Origin: Deltaproteobacteria bacterium
GTDB lineage: Bacteria > Desulfobacterota > Desulfobacteria > Desulfobacterales > B30-G6
Direction: 5' to 3'
Length of the DNA stretch: 47,096 nucleotides
Assembly (NCBI GenBank): GCA_003647375.1
Contig: QMMS01000002.1
Location: forward strand, 1 to 47,096
In this document: one piece after another, positions 6,665 to 16,163 of the stretch
Position numbering within the stretch: position 1 is the stretch's first letter
How the letters are laid out: each line of letters opens with the position of its first letter
Program-made: the position numbers and the translations under genes
Notes under the pieces: generated by a model
Seen by the model: the letters and a program-made list of their open reading frames with translations, nothing else
What the model was told of the DNA's origin: nothing
Database searches by the model: none

Positions 6665-8132
6665 ACTTGAGCCGATCGATGAGATCGCAGAACAAGCGGA
6701 CGCCGAAGCCGGTACCACCGGCATCGCAGTAGGCGCTGCCTTTTTTCTGGTAGGCAGGACCCGCGATATCGATGTGTGCCCAGCGTGTGCCTTCAGTAAA
6801 ATCCGACAGAAACAGGGCCGCTGTAATGGCACCGCCCCAGCGTGTACTGCTCATGTTGTTGATGTCGGCAAATTCGCTTTTCAAGAGCTCCTTGTAGTCT
6901 TCCGGCAGAGGCATGCGCCAGATACGTTCATGGGTTTTTTGGCCGGATTCCAGGATAGCCTCGGCCAGCGTGTCATCCGGCGTAAAAAGGCCGGCAATTT
7001 TTTCGCCCAGGGCCACAACACATGCGCCGGTCAGGGTGGCGACGTCGACCATGACGTCCGGCTTGTATTTTTTCATGGTATAGGACATGGCGTCAACCAG
7101 GATCAAGCGGCCCTCTGCATCCGTGTTGCCGATCTCGATTGTTTTTCCGGCATGGCTCTTGATGATGTCTCCCGGTCGCGTGGCACTGCCGGAAATCATA
7201 TTTTCCACGAGGGGAATAATGCCGATAATCCTGACTTTGGGTTTCAGTTTTGCCGCGGTTATGAGCGTGGCGGCAACCGCTGCTGCACCTGACATGTCGA
7301 TCTTCATGTCTTCCAATCCACCCGTGGGTTTCAAGTTGATGCCGCCAGCATCGAAGGTAACACCCTTACCCACCAGGGCAATGGTTTTTTTTGCACCCTT
7401 GGGGGCATATTCCAGGACTACCAGCCGGGGTGTGTTCTGACTGCCGGCACCCACCGCCAGGAGGGCGCCGAATTTTTCCTGCTGGAGTTGTTTCGGGTTC
7501 AAGAGGGTTGTTTTGAGATTTACTTTTCTGGCCAGGTTGATGAAGGCCTTGCTCAACTGGGCCGGTGTTTTATCGTTGGAGGGTGTGCTGACCCAGTCTC
7601 TGGCCAGGAGGGTTCCCCGGCAGATAGCCCCGACCCGTTTGGGTAGTTTTGCACATTTTTTAACGGTATCCGCTGATACCATCAAGGTGATCTGTTTCAG
7701 CGGTTTCAACTCTTTCTTCTTTTTATATCGGTCAAAAACATGGTTACCAAGGCAGGCACCCTCTAAAATCGCCGCAACCAGATCTGTTTCCGCCATGGGT
7801 AGCAGATCCGGAGAAGGTGTTCCGATCACGATATCCTTGAGCCCGTGTTTGACGCTTGATTTGACGACTTTCCCGGAGAAGGCACGCAGTTTTTCAGGAT
7901 CCAGTTCAGCGCGTTTGCCGAGGCCCATGAAGATCACCCGGTCCGCCTGAGTGCCGGCAGGCTTGTAGAGGGTGAGTTCCTCATCCTTCTTGCCGTGGAA
8001 TTCCTCTATTTTCATGGCTCCTTTGGCCAGGGTTGACAACAGGTCCCCATGGATATTTTCATCCTGACAGACGGGTATGGCCAGTGTGGATATTCGTGTT
8101 TTTTGCAGGTCAATAGATTTCAACTTTAGCAT
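6663..8132 (-). CDS. pepA: Leucyl aminopeptidase (M17 family)
   Basis: A 489-residue M17 cytosolic aminopeptidase. The C-terminal catalytic domain has VGKGVTFDAGGINLKP (254-269) and the signature NTDAEGRL (336-343), which supply the Lys, Asp, Glu and Arg residues that hold the two metal ions and the bicarbonate site. The N-terminal macro-like domain (1-160) is normal for the family. The enzyme removes N-terminal residues from peptides as a hexamer, and some members also bind DNA. The ATG at 8132 has GAGGTG 5 nt upstream. It is a single gene between repeats. The stop codon is embedded in repeat R2. Confidence 0.95.
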   Translation of the reverse strand: MLKLKSIDLQKTRISTLAIPVCQDENIHGDLLSTLAKGAMKIEEFHGKKDEELTLYKPAGTQADRVIFMGLGKRAELDPEKLRAFSGKVVKSSVKHGLKDIVIGTPSPDLLPMAETDLVAAILEGACLGNHVFDRYKKKKELKPLKQITLMVSADTVKKCAKLPKRVGAICRGTLLARDWVSTPSNDKTPAQLSKAFINLARKVNLKTTLLNPKQLQQEKFGALLAVGAGSQNTPRLVVLEYAPKGAKKTIALVGKGVTFDAGGINLKPTGGLEDMKIDMSGAAAVAATLITAAKLKPKVRIIGIIPLVENMISGSATRPGDIIKSHAGKTIEIGNTDAEGRLILVDAMSYTMKKYKPDVMVDVATLTGACVVALGEKIAGLFTPDDTLAEAILESGQKTHERIWRMPLPEDYKELLKSEFADINNMSSTRWGGAITAALFLSDFTEGTRWAHIDIAGPAYQKKGSAYCDAGGTGFGVRLFCDLIDRLK

Positions 8133-8307
8133 AGGTCACCTCATTGGAATTGATAATCAATTACTTCCGATAAACCATTCGCCCGCAAGGGCGGTACTTC
8201 GCATTTCATTACAACCGTGGTGCGGTTTGTTTAGGAATGGTCATAGATATAAGGTTGATTGGCATCCGTGTCAACGTATTCAGCTGACAATATCTTTTAA
8301 GATGGCT

Positions 8308-9039
8308 TCAACAACTATCATGGGAATTAAAGGTTTGGCATTGGCCATGGCCAGGGCAGAGGATGCCTGTTATCCCCAGTTGTTTGATTTTTTCAAGCGA
8401 TGCCTGCTGATCATCCGGACTCGAAACAAAGGTGTTGGGTAAGATCTTTCCATCCAGAACAACAATAAAGTCCCCTGAAATAAAGATTCCGGATTCAGGA
8501 TTCCAAAAAGAGCTTTCATCGGGTCGGTGACCGGGTGTATGCAGGGTTGTAAATCCGGGTAGCACTTTTGCTTCATCATCGAAATATCGAACACGATCCT
8601 CTGGAAAGCCTTTTTTAAATGGCGATCCAAACAATGCTCCGTGAAAGGCATCCCGCAGGTTGGGCCGGTAACCGTACTCTTGTATACAGGGAATCAGAAT
8701 CTCTTTGAAGGCGCGAGACCCGGGAAAGGGGATTGTCCTTTGTCCGCTAACCAGTGGTCCGGCTTTTTCATGAAACCAGATCTCAGCCTTCCGGCAGGTT
8801 TTTTTCAGCTCTATCCAGCCCGATATATGATCCACGTGAAAGTGAGTGCAGACGACCCGCTTCAACGCCGGCAAATCCTTTAAAACCTTCAGGAGGGATG
8901 GGGTGTCGGAGGGCATTCCGCAATCGATGAGATAGGTGGCGTCGGCGACTGGGTCCACAAGCAGGTAGCAGTTACTGGTTTTGCCCCAGAACTGGTAGAG
9001 GGTCCTGTTTGCTGACAGTTCTTTTTGGAATCGGATCAT
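8308..9039 (-). CDS. Metallo-beta-lactamase-fold hydrolase
   Basis: A 243-residue member of the MBL superfamily. The metal ligands are all visible: HFHVDH (66-71), the HTPGH pair (His167-His171), Asp190 in SGDFIVVLDG, and His231 in CPGHGQ. The layout fits glyoxalase II-like/RNase-Z-like small hydrolases. No linked pathway gene identifies the substrate. The start has no strong ribosome binding site. It is separated from pepA by about 175 bp and from moeA (divergent) by about 345 bp. A substrate-neutral name is safest. Confidence 0.85.
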   Translation of the reverse strand: MIRFQKELSANRTLYQFWGKTSNCYLLVDPVADATYLIDCGMPSDTPSLLKVLKDLPALKRVVCTHFHVDHISGWIELKKTCRKAEIWFHEKAGPLVSGQRTIPFPGSRAFKEILIPCIQEYGYRPNLRDAFHGALFGSPFKKGFPEDRVRYFDDEAKVLPGFTTLHTPGHRPDESSFWNPESGIFISGDFIVVLDGKILPNTFVSSPDDQQASLEKIKQLGITGILCPGHGQCQTFNSHDSC

Positions 9040-9385
9040 GTCTTTGCTATATACCTTTGTCCCTGATAACCTTTTTAACTCAACTTTCGGGGTTCAGCGA
9101 ACACGAAATGAATAATCCCCTGGCGCTTTGGGAACTCGCCGCAAGGACTCCTAACATCAGCGCCGGCCATATGGTTGAGCAGGCATGGCTTCGAAATGTT
9201 ATTTTATCATCGATCTTAATTTTAGATAATTTATAAAACAAGATATTTCGAATATTGAAGTATAGATACGCCATAAATCCCTTGCACAGTAGGTCATACT
9301 GTGGCATGCCATCATACGTAAAATGTTTCAGTGGTGAGAGATTTTCAGCAACGGTACAATGCGATTAAAATAAAGGAATCGCTTG
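9040..9385. other. Divergent intergenic region upstream of moeA
   Basis: No gene recognised. It contains a perfect 7-bp inverted repeat CACAGTA-GGTCA-TACTGTG at 9285-9303, about 80 bp ahead of moeA, which could be an operator. No confident promoter. Confidence 0.35.
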
Positions 9386-10636
9386 ATGACGAATATGACG
9401 GACTCCGATGCTGCTATCGGACTGCAAAAAGCCTTGGAGATGACGCTGGGGCATGTCCGCCCCCTTTCGGCTGTTCGGGTTCCGCTATCGGAAGGACTCA
9501 ACCGGGTCCTCACCACGGATATCAGGGCCAGGGTCGATTCACCCTCCATGGACGCATCCTTGATGGATGGTTATGCCGTGAGGTCGGCCGATCTTTCCGG
9601 GGCATCAAAGGAACGGCCGGTGGGGCTTTTACAGACCGGTATAGCGGCGGCAGGCAGCAGGCCGGGGCTCGTTGTTGAACCGCAACATACCGTTCGGGTG
9701 TTGACCGGCGCACCGATACCGTCCAGCGCTGATGCGGTTGTTCCAGAAGAATTTACGATCCAGCGAGATGGACTCATTTTATTTTACGAAGGCGTCGAGC
9801 CTGGCCGCAATATCCTGTCCGGGGGCAGCGATGTAACCATAGGCCAGGTTGTTGCCAAGGAGGGTTGTCTCCTAACACCCGGCATCCTGGGCATGCTGGC
9901 CGCCGCTGGTCACAGCCACGTCGATGTGGTTCGGCCCCCCGAAGTTGCCATCATCGGCACAGGTGATGAAGTGGTGGCTCCTGGAGAACCGTTGCCGGAA
10001 GGGAAACTCTATGCCAGCAATATAACCACCCTGGATGGCTGGTGCCGGCGATACGGTTTTCGAACACGACTCTGTGTGGTGGGTGACGATCCCGCGGAAA
10101 TGTTCCAGACAATGAAACAATTCATCGACCAGGTGGATGCCGTCGTTACCAGTGGTGGCGCCTGGTCCGGCGACAGGGATATGGTGGCACAGACACTCCA
10201 ACGCCTGGGATGGAAGCAGGTTTTTCACCGGATTCGCATGGCCCCTGGAAAGGGGGTTGGTTTTGGATTGCTCGACCAAAAACCCATCTTCATGCTGCCG
10301 GGTGGACCGCCGGCCAATCTGATGGGTTTTCTGCAGATTGCGTTGCCGGGGCTGTTAAGACTGGCGGGGCATAATCATACAGGGCTTCCGGAAATGAGCG
10401 TTCGGCCGGCATCGGATCTGAAGGGCAGGCATATTGATTGGACGCAATTTGTTTTTGGAACGCTTGAAAGACAGAACGACCGGCACGTGTTCCACCCCTT
10501 GTTGACCCGCAGTAGACTGCAGTCCATGGCCGAAGCCGAGGCTATTGTGGCCATACCCGAGGGAGAGAGCCGTATGGCGACCGGAGCTTTTGTTAGAGCA
10601 CAGATTTTGATAGAGAAAACCAGTTTTATGTTTTAA
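9386..10636 (+). CDS. moeA: Molybdopterin molybdenumtransferase MoeA
   Basis: A 416-residue MoeA, which inserts molybdate (or tungstate) into adenylylated molybdopterin in the last step of cofactor synthesis. Family landmarks: SPSMDASLMDGYAVRS (domain I/III start, about 53-68), VLTGAPIPSSADAVVPEE (about 109-126), IGTGDEV (about 191-197), TSGGAWSGDRDM (about 254-265) and LPGGPPANLMGF (about 306-317). The last motif has GGPPAN where many MoeA have GNPVS. I prefer the ATG at 9386 to the TTG immediately before it because AGGAA stands 7 nt upstream. mobB follows on the same strand after a 175-bp gap. Together they serve molybdenum or tungsten enzymes such as formate dehydrogenases, whose genes are not in this window. 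Confidence 0.93.
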   Translation: MTNMTDSDAAIGLQKALEMTLGHVRPLSAVRVPLSEGLNRVLTTDIRARVDSPSMDASLMDGYAVRSADLSGASKERPVGLLQTGIAAAGSRPGLVVEPQHTVRVLTGAPIPSSADAVVPEEFTIQRDGLILFYEGVEPGRNILSGGSDVTIGQVVAKEGCLLTPGILGMLAAAGHSHVDVVRPPEVAIIGTGDEVVAPGEPLPEGKLYASNITTLDGWCRRYGFRTRLCVVGDDPAEMFQTMKQFIDQVDAVVTSGGAWSGDRDMVAQTLQRLGWKQVFHRIRMAPGKGVGFGLLDQKPIFMLPGGPPANLMGFLQIALPGLLRLAGHNHTGLPEMSVRPASDLKGRHIDWTQFVFGTLERQNDRHVFHPLLTRSRLQSMAEAEAIVAIPEGESRMATGAFVRAQILIEKTSFMF

Positions 10637-10649
10637 TATAAATAAATAG

Positions 10650-10735
10650 AAGCAATCACGAAAACACGAAATCTGAAAAACACGAAAATTGCCATGGTCT
10701 TTTTCGTGGTTTCGACCTTTCGTGATTTCGTGATA
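10650..10735. repeat. Large imperfect palindrome between moeA and mobB
   Basis: Arms of about 35 bp starting ATCACGAAAACACGAAAT and ending GTGATTTCGTGAT pair around a roughly 15-nt loop containing CCATGG. The internal CACGAAA unit is repeated in each arm. It resembles a mobile palindromic repeat and could end moeA transcription. Confidence 0.75.
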
Positions 10736-10811
10736 AGAGATATTTTTCTTTTTCGGTTTGTACTGTTCATAATCGTAGTTATTAACATCCGTACTAAATG
10801 GAGTCTAATAT

Positions 10812-11318
10812 ATGCACATCCCTGTTATATCCATTGTGAGTAAAAAGAATTGCGGCAAGACCACACTGCTCGAAAAACTGATCCCGGAACTGAAACGGCG
10901 GGGATATCGTGTCGGCATCCTCAAACACGATATCCATGGTTTCGATATCGACCACGAAGGTAAGGACACCTTTCGGCACAAGGCCGCGGGGGCAGATATT
11001 GTTGCTATTTCGTGCCCATGGAAGCTGTCCGTCATCAAGGATGTTCAGGAAGAAATGACACCGGAACAGATTGTGAAGCAATATTTCGAGGATGTGGATA
11101 TTGTTTTGACGGAGGGATACAAGCGAGGGGGATTACCCCAGATAGAAGTTTTTCGCCGGGACGCCCATCATCAGCCTCTCAATTCAGGGGGGCAGAACCG
11201 CGCCCTGGTGGCCTTCGTATCGGATGTGCCCATGGATTTCGGTGTGCCTCATATCGATCTCAACGATTTCAAAGCACTGGCGGATCTGATCGAAAATAAA
11301 TTCCTGAGAAATTCGTGA
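10812..11318 (+). CDS. mobB: Molybdopterin-guanine dinucleotide biosynthesis adaptor MobB
   Basis: A 168-residue P-loop protein. It begins ISIVSKKNCGKTTLLEKLIPEL, where the Walker A motif is SKKNCGKTT with Ser replacing the usual first Gly. KHDIHGFDIDHEGKDTFRHKAAGA (about 37-60) is the MobB signature with the conserved His and Asp residues. A late DIVLTEGYKRGGLPQIEVFR (about 97-116) is also family-typical. MobB binds GTP and helps MobA attach GMP to molybdopterin. ATGGAG precedes the start by about 9 nt. The last codons take part in a 13-bp stem with the downstream sequence. mobA is not in the window. Confidence 0.9.
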   Translation: MHIPVISIVSKKNCGKTTLLEKLIPELKRRGYRVGILKHDIHGFDIDHEGKDTFRHKAAGADIVAISCPWKLSVIKDVQEEMTPEQIVKQYFEDVDIVLTEGYKRGGLPQIEVFRRDAHHQPLNSGGQNRALVAFVSDVPMDFGVPHIDLNDFKALADLIENKFLRNS

Positions 11319-11341
11319 AACAAATTTATCAGGAATTTATT
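11295..11341 (+). terminator. Inverted repeat across the mobB stop codon
   Basis: Perfect 13-bp arms AATAAATTCCTGA (11295-11307) and TCAGGAATTTATT (11329-11341) separated by 21 nt that include the mobB stop codon. There is no clean T-run after it. It may be a terminator or a 3' stabilising stem. Confidence 0.55.
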
Positions 11342-11606
11342 CCGTCATTTAAAACCTGATCCTTTGGGCCAGGTCTGAGATATTTGGCTATGCCGATGTT
11401 GGTAGTTACTTAAATCCGAAGCACGAAATTCGAAATCCTAAACGGTTCGACAGGCTCACCGCCCTGAGCAACGTCGAAGGGCAATACCTAATGGTCCAAA
11501 TTCGAATGATCAAAACCATACCTTGGAGATAGAAGTTCAAGCTATGTTTAAATCATTTGAGCATTTGATATTTGGATTTGTTTCGTATTTCGATATTCGG
11601 ATTTAG
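11336..11606. repeat. Long intergenic repeat R1, copy 1
   Basis: About 270 bp that match 37981-38220 in inverted orientation at roughly 80 percent identity by eye. The shared core is AAATCCGAAGCACGAAATTC at 11412-11431. The left end has a hairpin of the type ACCTGGCCC-AAA-GGATCAGG (minus-strand reading). This copy carries a 39-bp insertion at 11444-11482 that is absent from copy 2. It lies next to repeat R2 copy 2. Confidence 0.8.
11444..11482. repeat. REP-like insertion inside repeat R1
   Basis: A 39-bp piece beginning GGTTCGACAGGCTCACCGCC and ending GTCGAAGGGC. Its ends are partly complementary (TTCGAC and GTCGAA). It sits between CCTAAAC and AATAC, which are contiguous in the other R1 copy. 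The TTCGACAGGCTCA core is a palindromic repeat seen in many bacterial genomes. Confidence 0.7.
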
Positions 11607-11692
11607 AATTTTCACACGCTGAATGTGCATAACGTTAACTCTTATAGGGTTGAATCAGTGCCGGGCCCTTTGGACCCGGGTATCTACATTGG
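11600..11692. repeat. Intergenic repeat R2, copy 2 (carB 3' end)
   Basis: Second copy of the repeat found at the pepA 3' end. On the minus strand it holds the hairpin CCGGGTCC-AAA-GGGCCCGG, with one G-U pair, about 40 bp after the carB stop. It is a plausible terminator for carB although the T-run is weak. Confidence 0.7.
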
Positions 11693-11730
11693 AATCTTAA
11701 GGTATCCTACTTGGGTTTACAGTAATGATA

Positions 11731-14700
11731 TTATCGTTGATAATATTCTTGCAGGCAGTTATATGTCATGGGCTGCTGGCGCATCATTTTCAGACCCCGC
11801 ACAATGGCTTCGGCCGCGGACAGGGTGGTGATGACCGGGACACGGTATTTGGTGGCAGTCCACCCGATGGCAAATTCATCGGAGCGGGCCCGTTGCCCCA
11901 AGGGGGTATTGATGATCAAATCGATGTTCCGGTTCTTGATGTCATCCACCACGTTGGGGCGGCCTTCGCTGGCTTTCAATACTTCTGTTACGGCAATACC
12001 CCTGCCTGCAATGTAGGTCGCTGTTCCCCTGGTGGCCACCAGATTGTAATTCATCTTTTGCAGTCCGGCTGCAATGGGCACGATTCGCGGTTTGTCATTA
12101 TCGTTGACGCTCAGGAACACGGTACCGGATTCGGGCACTGTAATGCCGCTGGATAGAAAGGCCTTCATGACAGCTTCGCTGAAGGTCGGTGCAATTCCCA
12201 TGACCTCACCGGTGGATCGCATTTCCGGACGCAGGTATATGTCGGCCTTGTCAAATCGTTCAAAGGGGAAAACAGATTCCTTGACCGCGACATAGGAAGG
12301 CCGATCACAAAAGGTGACGTTGAACTGCTCCAGCGGTTGACCGGACATGACCTTGACGGCAACCTTGGCAATGGGATTTCCTGTAGCTTTGCTGACAAAC
12401 GGGATGGTCCTGGATGCCCGGGGGTTGACCTCGATGACATAGAGGGTGTCGAACAGGATCGCAAATTGAATATTGATCAAGCCTTTCACTTTCAGGGATT
12501 TGGCCAGCAGACGGGTATATTCCTTGATATCCTCCAACTGGTCCATGCTCAAAAGATAGGGCGGCAGGACAGCCATGCTGTCACCAGAGTGCACCCCTGC
12601 CTCTTCGATATGCTGCATGATGCCGCAGATTTCCGTGTGTTTCCCGTCGGATACGGCGTCGACATCAAACTCATAGGCGTCCTCCAGGAATCGATCCAGC
12701 AGAACGGGGTGTTCTGCGGAAGCGCTGACGGCATTTTGCATGTATTGTTCCAGAGATTCGACGTTGTAGACAATTTCCATGGCCCGTCCCCCCAGAACAT
12801 ACGAGGGCCTGACAACCAGGGGGAATCCGATTTGGTGTCCCACATGCATAGCCGCGTCAATGGAGGTGGCGGTTCCATATTGGGGGTGCGGAATGTCCAT
12901 TGAATCCAGGAGTGCCCCGAAACGATCACGATCTTCCGCCAGGTCGATGGAATCCGGTGACGTTCCCCAGATCGGCACACCCGCCTCTTCCAGCGACAGG
13001 GCCAGCTTCAAGGGTGTCTGGCCCCCGAACTGAACGATGACGCCTATTGGTTTTTCGAGTTCGATTACATCCAGGACATCTTCATAGGTCAACGGCTCAA
13101 AATAGAGTTTGTCGGCCACGTCATAGTCCGTGCTCACGGTCTCCGGGTTGCAGTTGATCATAATGGCTTCGATCCCCAGTTCTTTCAGGGCAAGGATGCC
13201 ATGAACACAACAGTAATCGAATTCAATGCCCTGGCCTATCCGGTTGGGGCCGCCCCCCAGGATGATGACTTTTTTGTTTTCTGAAGGAATGGACTCATTC
13301 TCGGGATCATAGGTGGAATAATAGTAGGGCGTAAAGGATTCGAATTCAGCCGCACAGGTGTCTACGATTTTATAGGAGGGCAGCACGCCCTTTTCCTTGC
13401 GCAGGCTGCGAATATCAAATTCGGTCTCGCCGGTTAGCAGGGAGAGGTGCTTGTCGGAAAAACCAAAGCGCTTGGCTTTTCTGAGGATCTCCGGTGTGAG
13501 GGTCTGGTGCTGTTTGAACGTTTGGGACAGGTGATTTTCAAAGTCGATCAGCTGTTGAAGGTTCACGAGGAACCAGATGTCGATGCCGGATACGTTTGAT
13601 ATTTCGTCGGTGCTGATGCCGTTGGAGAGGGCTTGCCAGATTTTCAGGATGCGATCCGGTGTTCCCCATCTCAGGTCGTCCATCAAATCATCATGCGAGA
13701 GCCGGCCGTACGGGAAGTTTCCATGAGCATGGAAACCTGACCAGCCGTTTTCAAGGGATCGCAGGGTTTTATTCAGGGCCTCCTTGAAGGTCCGACCGAT
13801 TCCCATGGCCTCACCCACGGACTTCATCTGCGAAGTCAGCCGATTGTCGTTTCCGGGGAATTTTTCAAAATCCCATCGGGGAATTTTGACCACAACATAA
13901 TCGATGGCAGGTTCAAAACAAGCCGGCGTTTTTCTGGTAATATCGTTGGGGATTTCGTCCAGGTGGTACCCGATGGCGAGTTTGGCAGCAATTTTGGCAA
14001 TGGGAAATCCGGTGGCTTTGGATGCCAGAGCGGAACTTCGGGATACCCGTGGGTTCATTTCGATAACAACCATTTCACCGGTTTTCGGGTCGAGCCCGAA
14101 CTGGATATTGGCTCCTCCGGTTTCAACACCGATTCGGGCCACAATTATTTTAGCTGCATCCCGCATGGCCTGGTATTCAGCATCGGTCAATGTCTGGGCC
14201 GGAGCAACGGTAATGCTGTCTCCTGTATGGATGCCCATGGGGTCGAAATTTTCGATGGAGCACACGATGACAAAATTATCGGCAGCATCTCGCATGACCT
14301 CCAGCTCGTATTCCTTCCATCCCAGGATGGACTGTTCGATCAAAATTTCGTTGACCGGGCTGGCGTTCAATCCCCATTGGGCCGCCTGGGGAAATTCTTC
14401 CTTGTTGTAGACAACACTTCCGCCGATACCTCCGAGAGTAAACGCGGGTCTGATGATCAGTGGAAAACCAATGGTTTCAGCCAGTTTATCTGCCTCTTCC
14501 ATGGTGTGTACACAGCCCCCATCGGGAACGTTCAGACCGATCTCTTTCATGGCGTTGCGAAAAAGGTCCCTGTCTTCTGCAAGCTGGATGGTTTCCAGAT
14601 TGGCACCGATGAGTTCTACACCGTACTGTTCCAGGACCCCGCTTTCGGCCAACTCCACGGCCAGGTTCAGACTGGTTTGACCACCGATAGTCGGCAGCAG

Positions 14701-14955
14701 GGCATCCGGGCGTTCTTTTTCAATGATTTTGGCGATGACATCGGCCTGTAACGGTTCGATATATGTTCGATCCGAGAATTCCGGGTCCGTCATGATGGTA
14801 GCGGGGTTGTTGTTGATCAGAATGACGATAAACCCTTCTTCCCTGAGAGCTTTGCAGGCCTGGGTACCGGAATAATCAAATTCGCAGGCTTGCCCGATGA
14901 CAATGGGACCGGATCCGATAACCAAAATACGTTTTAGATCTTTGCGTTTAGGCAT
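11731..14955 (-). CDS. carB: Carbamoyl-phosphate synthase large subunit
   Basis: A full-length 1074-residue CarB. It starts [20 protein letters not shown] and contains the two homologous ATP-grasp synthetase halves: the N-terminal one to about 400, and the second beginning near [20 protein letters not shown]. An oligomerisation domain lies between them and a C-terminal MGS-like allosteric domain begins near 935. It makes carbamoyl phosphate from bicarbonate, ATP and ammonia channelled from CarA, feeding both arginine and pyrimidine synthesis. Its start overlaps the carA stop by 8 bp. Upstream argG and the nearby pyrB and argB place it in an arginine/pyrimidine block. Allosteric control by UMP or ornithine is known for the family but cannot be judged here. 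Confidence 0.97.
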   Translation of the reverse strand: MPKRKDLKRILVIGSGPIVIGQACEFDYSGTQACKALREEGFIVILINNNPATIMTDPEFSDRTYIEPLQADVIAKIIEKERPDALLPTIGGQTSLNLAVELAESGVLEQYGVELIGANLETIQLAEDRDLFRNAMKEIGLNVPDGGCVHTMEEADKLAETIGFPLIIRPAFTLGGIGGSVVYNKEEFPQAAQWGLNASPVNEILIEQSILGWKEYELEVMRDAADNFVIVCSIENFDPMGIHTGDSITVAPAQTLTDAEYQAMRDAAKIIVARIGVETGGANIQFGLDPKTGEMVVIEMNPRVSRSSALASKATGFPIAKIAAKLAIGYHLDEIPNDITRKTPACFEPAIDYVVVKIPRWDFEKFPGNDNRLTSQMKSVGEAMGIGRTFKEALNKTLRSLENGWSGFHAHGNFPYGRLSHDDLMDDLRWGTPDRILKIWQALSNGISTDEISNVSGIDIWFLVNLQQLIDFENHLSQTFKQHQTLTPEILRKAKRFGFSDKHLSLLTGETEFDIRSLRKEKGVLPSYKIVDTCAAEFESFTPYYYSTYDPENESIPSENKKVIILGGGPNRIGQGIEFDYCCVHGILALKELGIEAIMINCNPETVSTDYDVADKLYFEPLTYEDVLDVIELEKPIGVIVQFGGQTPLKLALSLEEAGVPIWGTSPDSIDLAEDRDRFGALLDSMDIPHPQYGTATSIDAAMHVGHQIGFPLVVRPSYVLGGRAMEIVYNVESLEQYMQNAVSASAEHPVLLDRFLEDAYEFDVDAVSDGKHTEICGIMQHIEEAGVHSGDSMAVLPPYLLSMDQLEDIKEYTRLLAKSLKVKGLINIQFAILFDTLYVIEVNPRASRTIPFVSKATGNPIAKVAVKVMSGQPLEQFNVTFCDRPSYVAVKESVFPFERFDKADIYLRPEMRSTGEVMGIAPTFSEAVMKAFLSSGITVPESGTVFLSVNDNDKPRIVPIAAGLQKMNYNLVATRGTATYIAGRGIAVTEVLKASEGRPNVVDDIKNRNIDLIINTPLGQRARSDEFAIGWTATKYRVPVITTLSAAEAIVRGLKMMRQQPMTYNCLQEYYQR

Positions 14956-16054
14956 GGAATTGTTTCATTTCCTCTACAAATTGTTTGAAAAGATAGCGGC
15001 TGTCGTTGGGCCCGGGCGATGCCTCGGGGTGATATTGTACCGAGAAGACCGGCAGATGTTTGTGCCGGAGACCTTCGAGTGTGTTGTCGTTTAAGTTGAT
15101 GTGGGTAATTTCAACCTCGTCCGGGGGCAGGCTTTCGATATCGACATTGAAGCCATGGTTCTGGGAGGTGATCTCCACCGCCCCGGTCAGCAGGTTTTTC
15201 ACCGGGTGATTGGCACCGTGGTGACCAAACTTGAGCTTGGTGGTCTTGCCCCCCATGGCCAATGATAGTATTTGATGTCCCAGACAGATGCCGAAGATCG
15301 GTATCCGGCCTATAAGATAGCGTGCTGCCGCCACTGCGTATGTCACCGGCTCGGGATCGCCGGGTCCGTTGGAAAAAAAGATGCCATCCGGTTTCCAGGC
15401 CAGGATTTCTTCCGGGGGGGTGTGGGCCGGGAAAATGCGCAGCTTGCAGTCATGATCGTGAAGTGCCCGCAGGATCGAAAACTTGACGCCGAAGTCATAA
15501 ACGGCAACCCGATAGTTGCCCTGGCCGGTTTTATCGGTATGGCCGTCAATGGGCCAGGCATAACTTTTGTCGGTGGTAATTTCCTGAACGATATCCCTGC
15601 CGACCAACTGCTTGCCGTGTGCCAGTTGTTTGGTAAGGGTCGACACCGGGTCATCAGAGGTGGTGATCATGCCCATTTGAGAGCCATGGTTTCTCAGGTG
15701 CCGGGTGAGTGCCCGGGTATCCACATCGCTGATCCCGCCCACACCATGGTGGGTCAAATAGTCATCCAGCGATCTGTCGGCTTGCCAGTGACTGACAACC
15801 GGACTGTACTCCCGAATGATGAAACCGGGGGCATAGATACGTCGGGATTCAAAATCGATTGGGTTGACGCCGTAGTTTCCTATCTGGGGGTAGGTCATGA
15901 CCACCATCTGAAAATGGTAGGAGGGATCCGTCAGAATTTCCTGATATCCCATCATGGCCGTATTGAAAACCACCTCTCCAACAGCGGTTCCCTCGGCTCC
16001 CAGGGAAAGACCTTCAAAATGGGTGCCGTCTGATAACAGTAAGCGTGCTTTCAT
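14948..16054 (-). CDS. carA: Carbamoyl-phosphate synthase small (glutamine amidotransferase) subunit
   Basis: A 368-residue CarA. The N-terminal CPSase-small domain includes [16 protein letters not shown] (31-46). The C-terminal class I amidotransferase domain has the nucleophile Cys257 in FGICLGHQ and the His342/Glu344 pair in YHPEASPGP. It hydrolyses glutamine and passes ammonia to CarB. The ATG at 16054 has only a weak ribosome binding site. The upstream 110 bp hold a perfect 14-bp palindrome between argG and carA, so carAB may depend on read-through from argG or on a promoter I could not identify. Confidence 0.96.
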   Translation of the reverse strand: MKARLLLSDGTHFEGLSLGAEGTAVGEVVFNTAMMGYQEILTDPSYHFQMVVMTYPQIGNYGVNPIDFESRRIYAPGFIIREYSPVVSHWQADRSLDDYLTHHGVGGISDVDTRALTRHLRNHGSQMGMITTSDDPVSTLTKQLAHGKQLVGRDIVQEITTDKSYAWPIDGHTDKTGQGNYRVAVYDFGVKFSILRALHDHDCKLRIFPAHTPPEEILAWKPDGIFFSNGPGDPEPVTYAVAAARYLIGRIPIFGICLGHQILSLAMGGKTTKLKFGHHGANHPVKNLLTGAVEITSQNHGFNVDIESLPPDEVEITHINLNDNTLEGLRHKHLPVFSVQYHPEASPGPNDSRYLFKQFVEEMKQFHA

Positions 16055-16101
16055 AGTGTTATTTTCTCTACTTTGCTAATCTGCCTTTTTAGGTGTTTAG
16101 A

Positions 16102-16140
16102 CTGTAGGCTGTTAGACTATTAGCTGCTAACAGCCTACAG
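16102..16140. repeat. CTGTAGGCTGTTAG palindrome, copy 1 (argG-carA gap)
   Basis: Perfect 14-bp arms CTGTAGGCTGTTAG and CTAACAGCCTACAG with an 11-nt loop. The same arms occur at 20929-20975 ahead of cooC, and the outer flank AGGTGTTTAGA is similar in both. It could end argG transcripts or be a mobile palindrome. Confidence 0.8.
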
Positions 16141-16163
16141 CCTAACTTCCTGGTGTTTCTACA

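Noticed and set aside
9080..9307. 75-codon minus-strand frame upstream of moeA
   Set aside because: Overlaps a region of inverted repeats, lacks a ribosome binding site, and has no recognisable motif.
13963..14751. Long open frame on the plus strand inside carB
   Set aside because: It is antisense to conserved CarB sequence, has no recognisable domain, and is explained by the codon pattern of the real gene.
15272..16033. 253-codon plus-strand frame inside carA
   Set aside because: Mirror of the CarA coding strand; no independent support.
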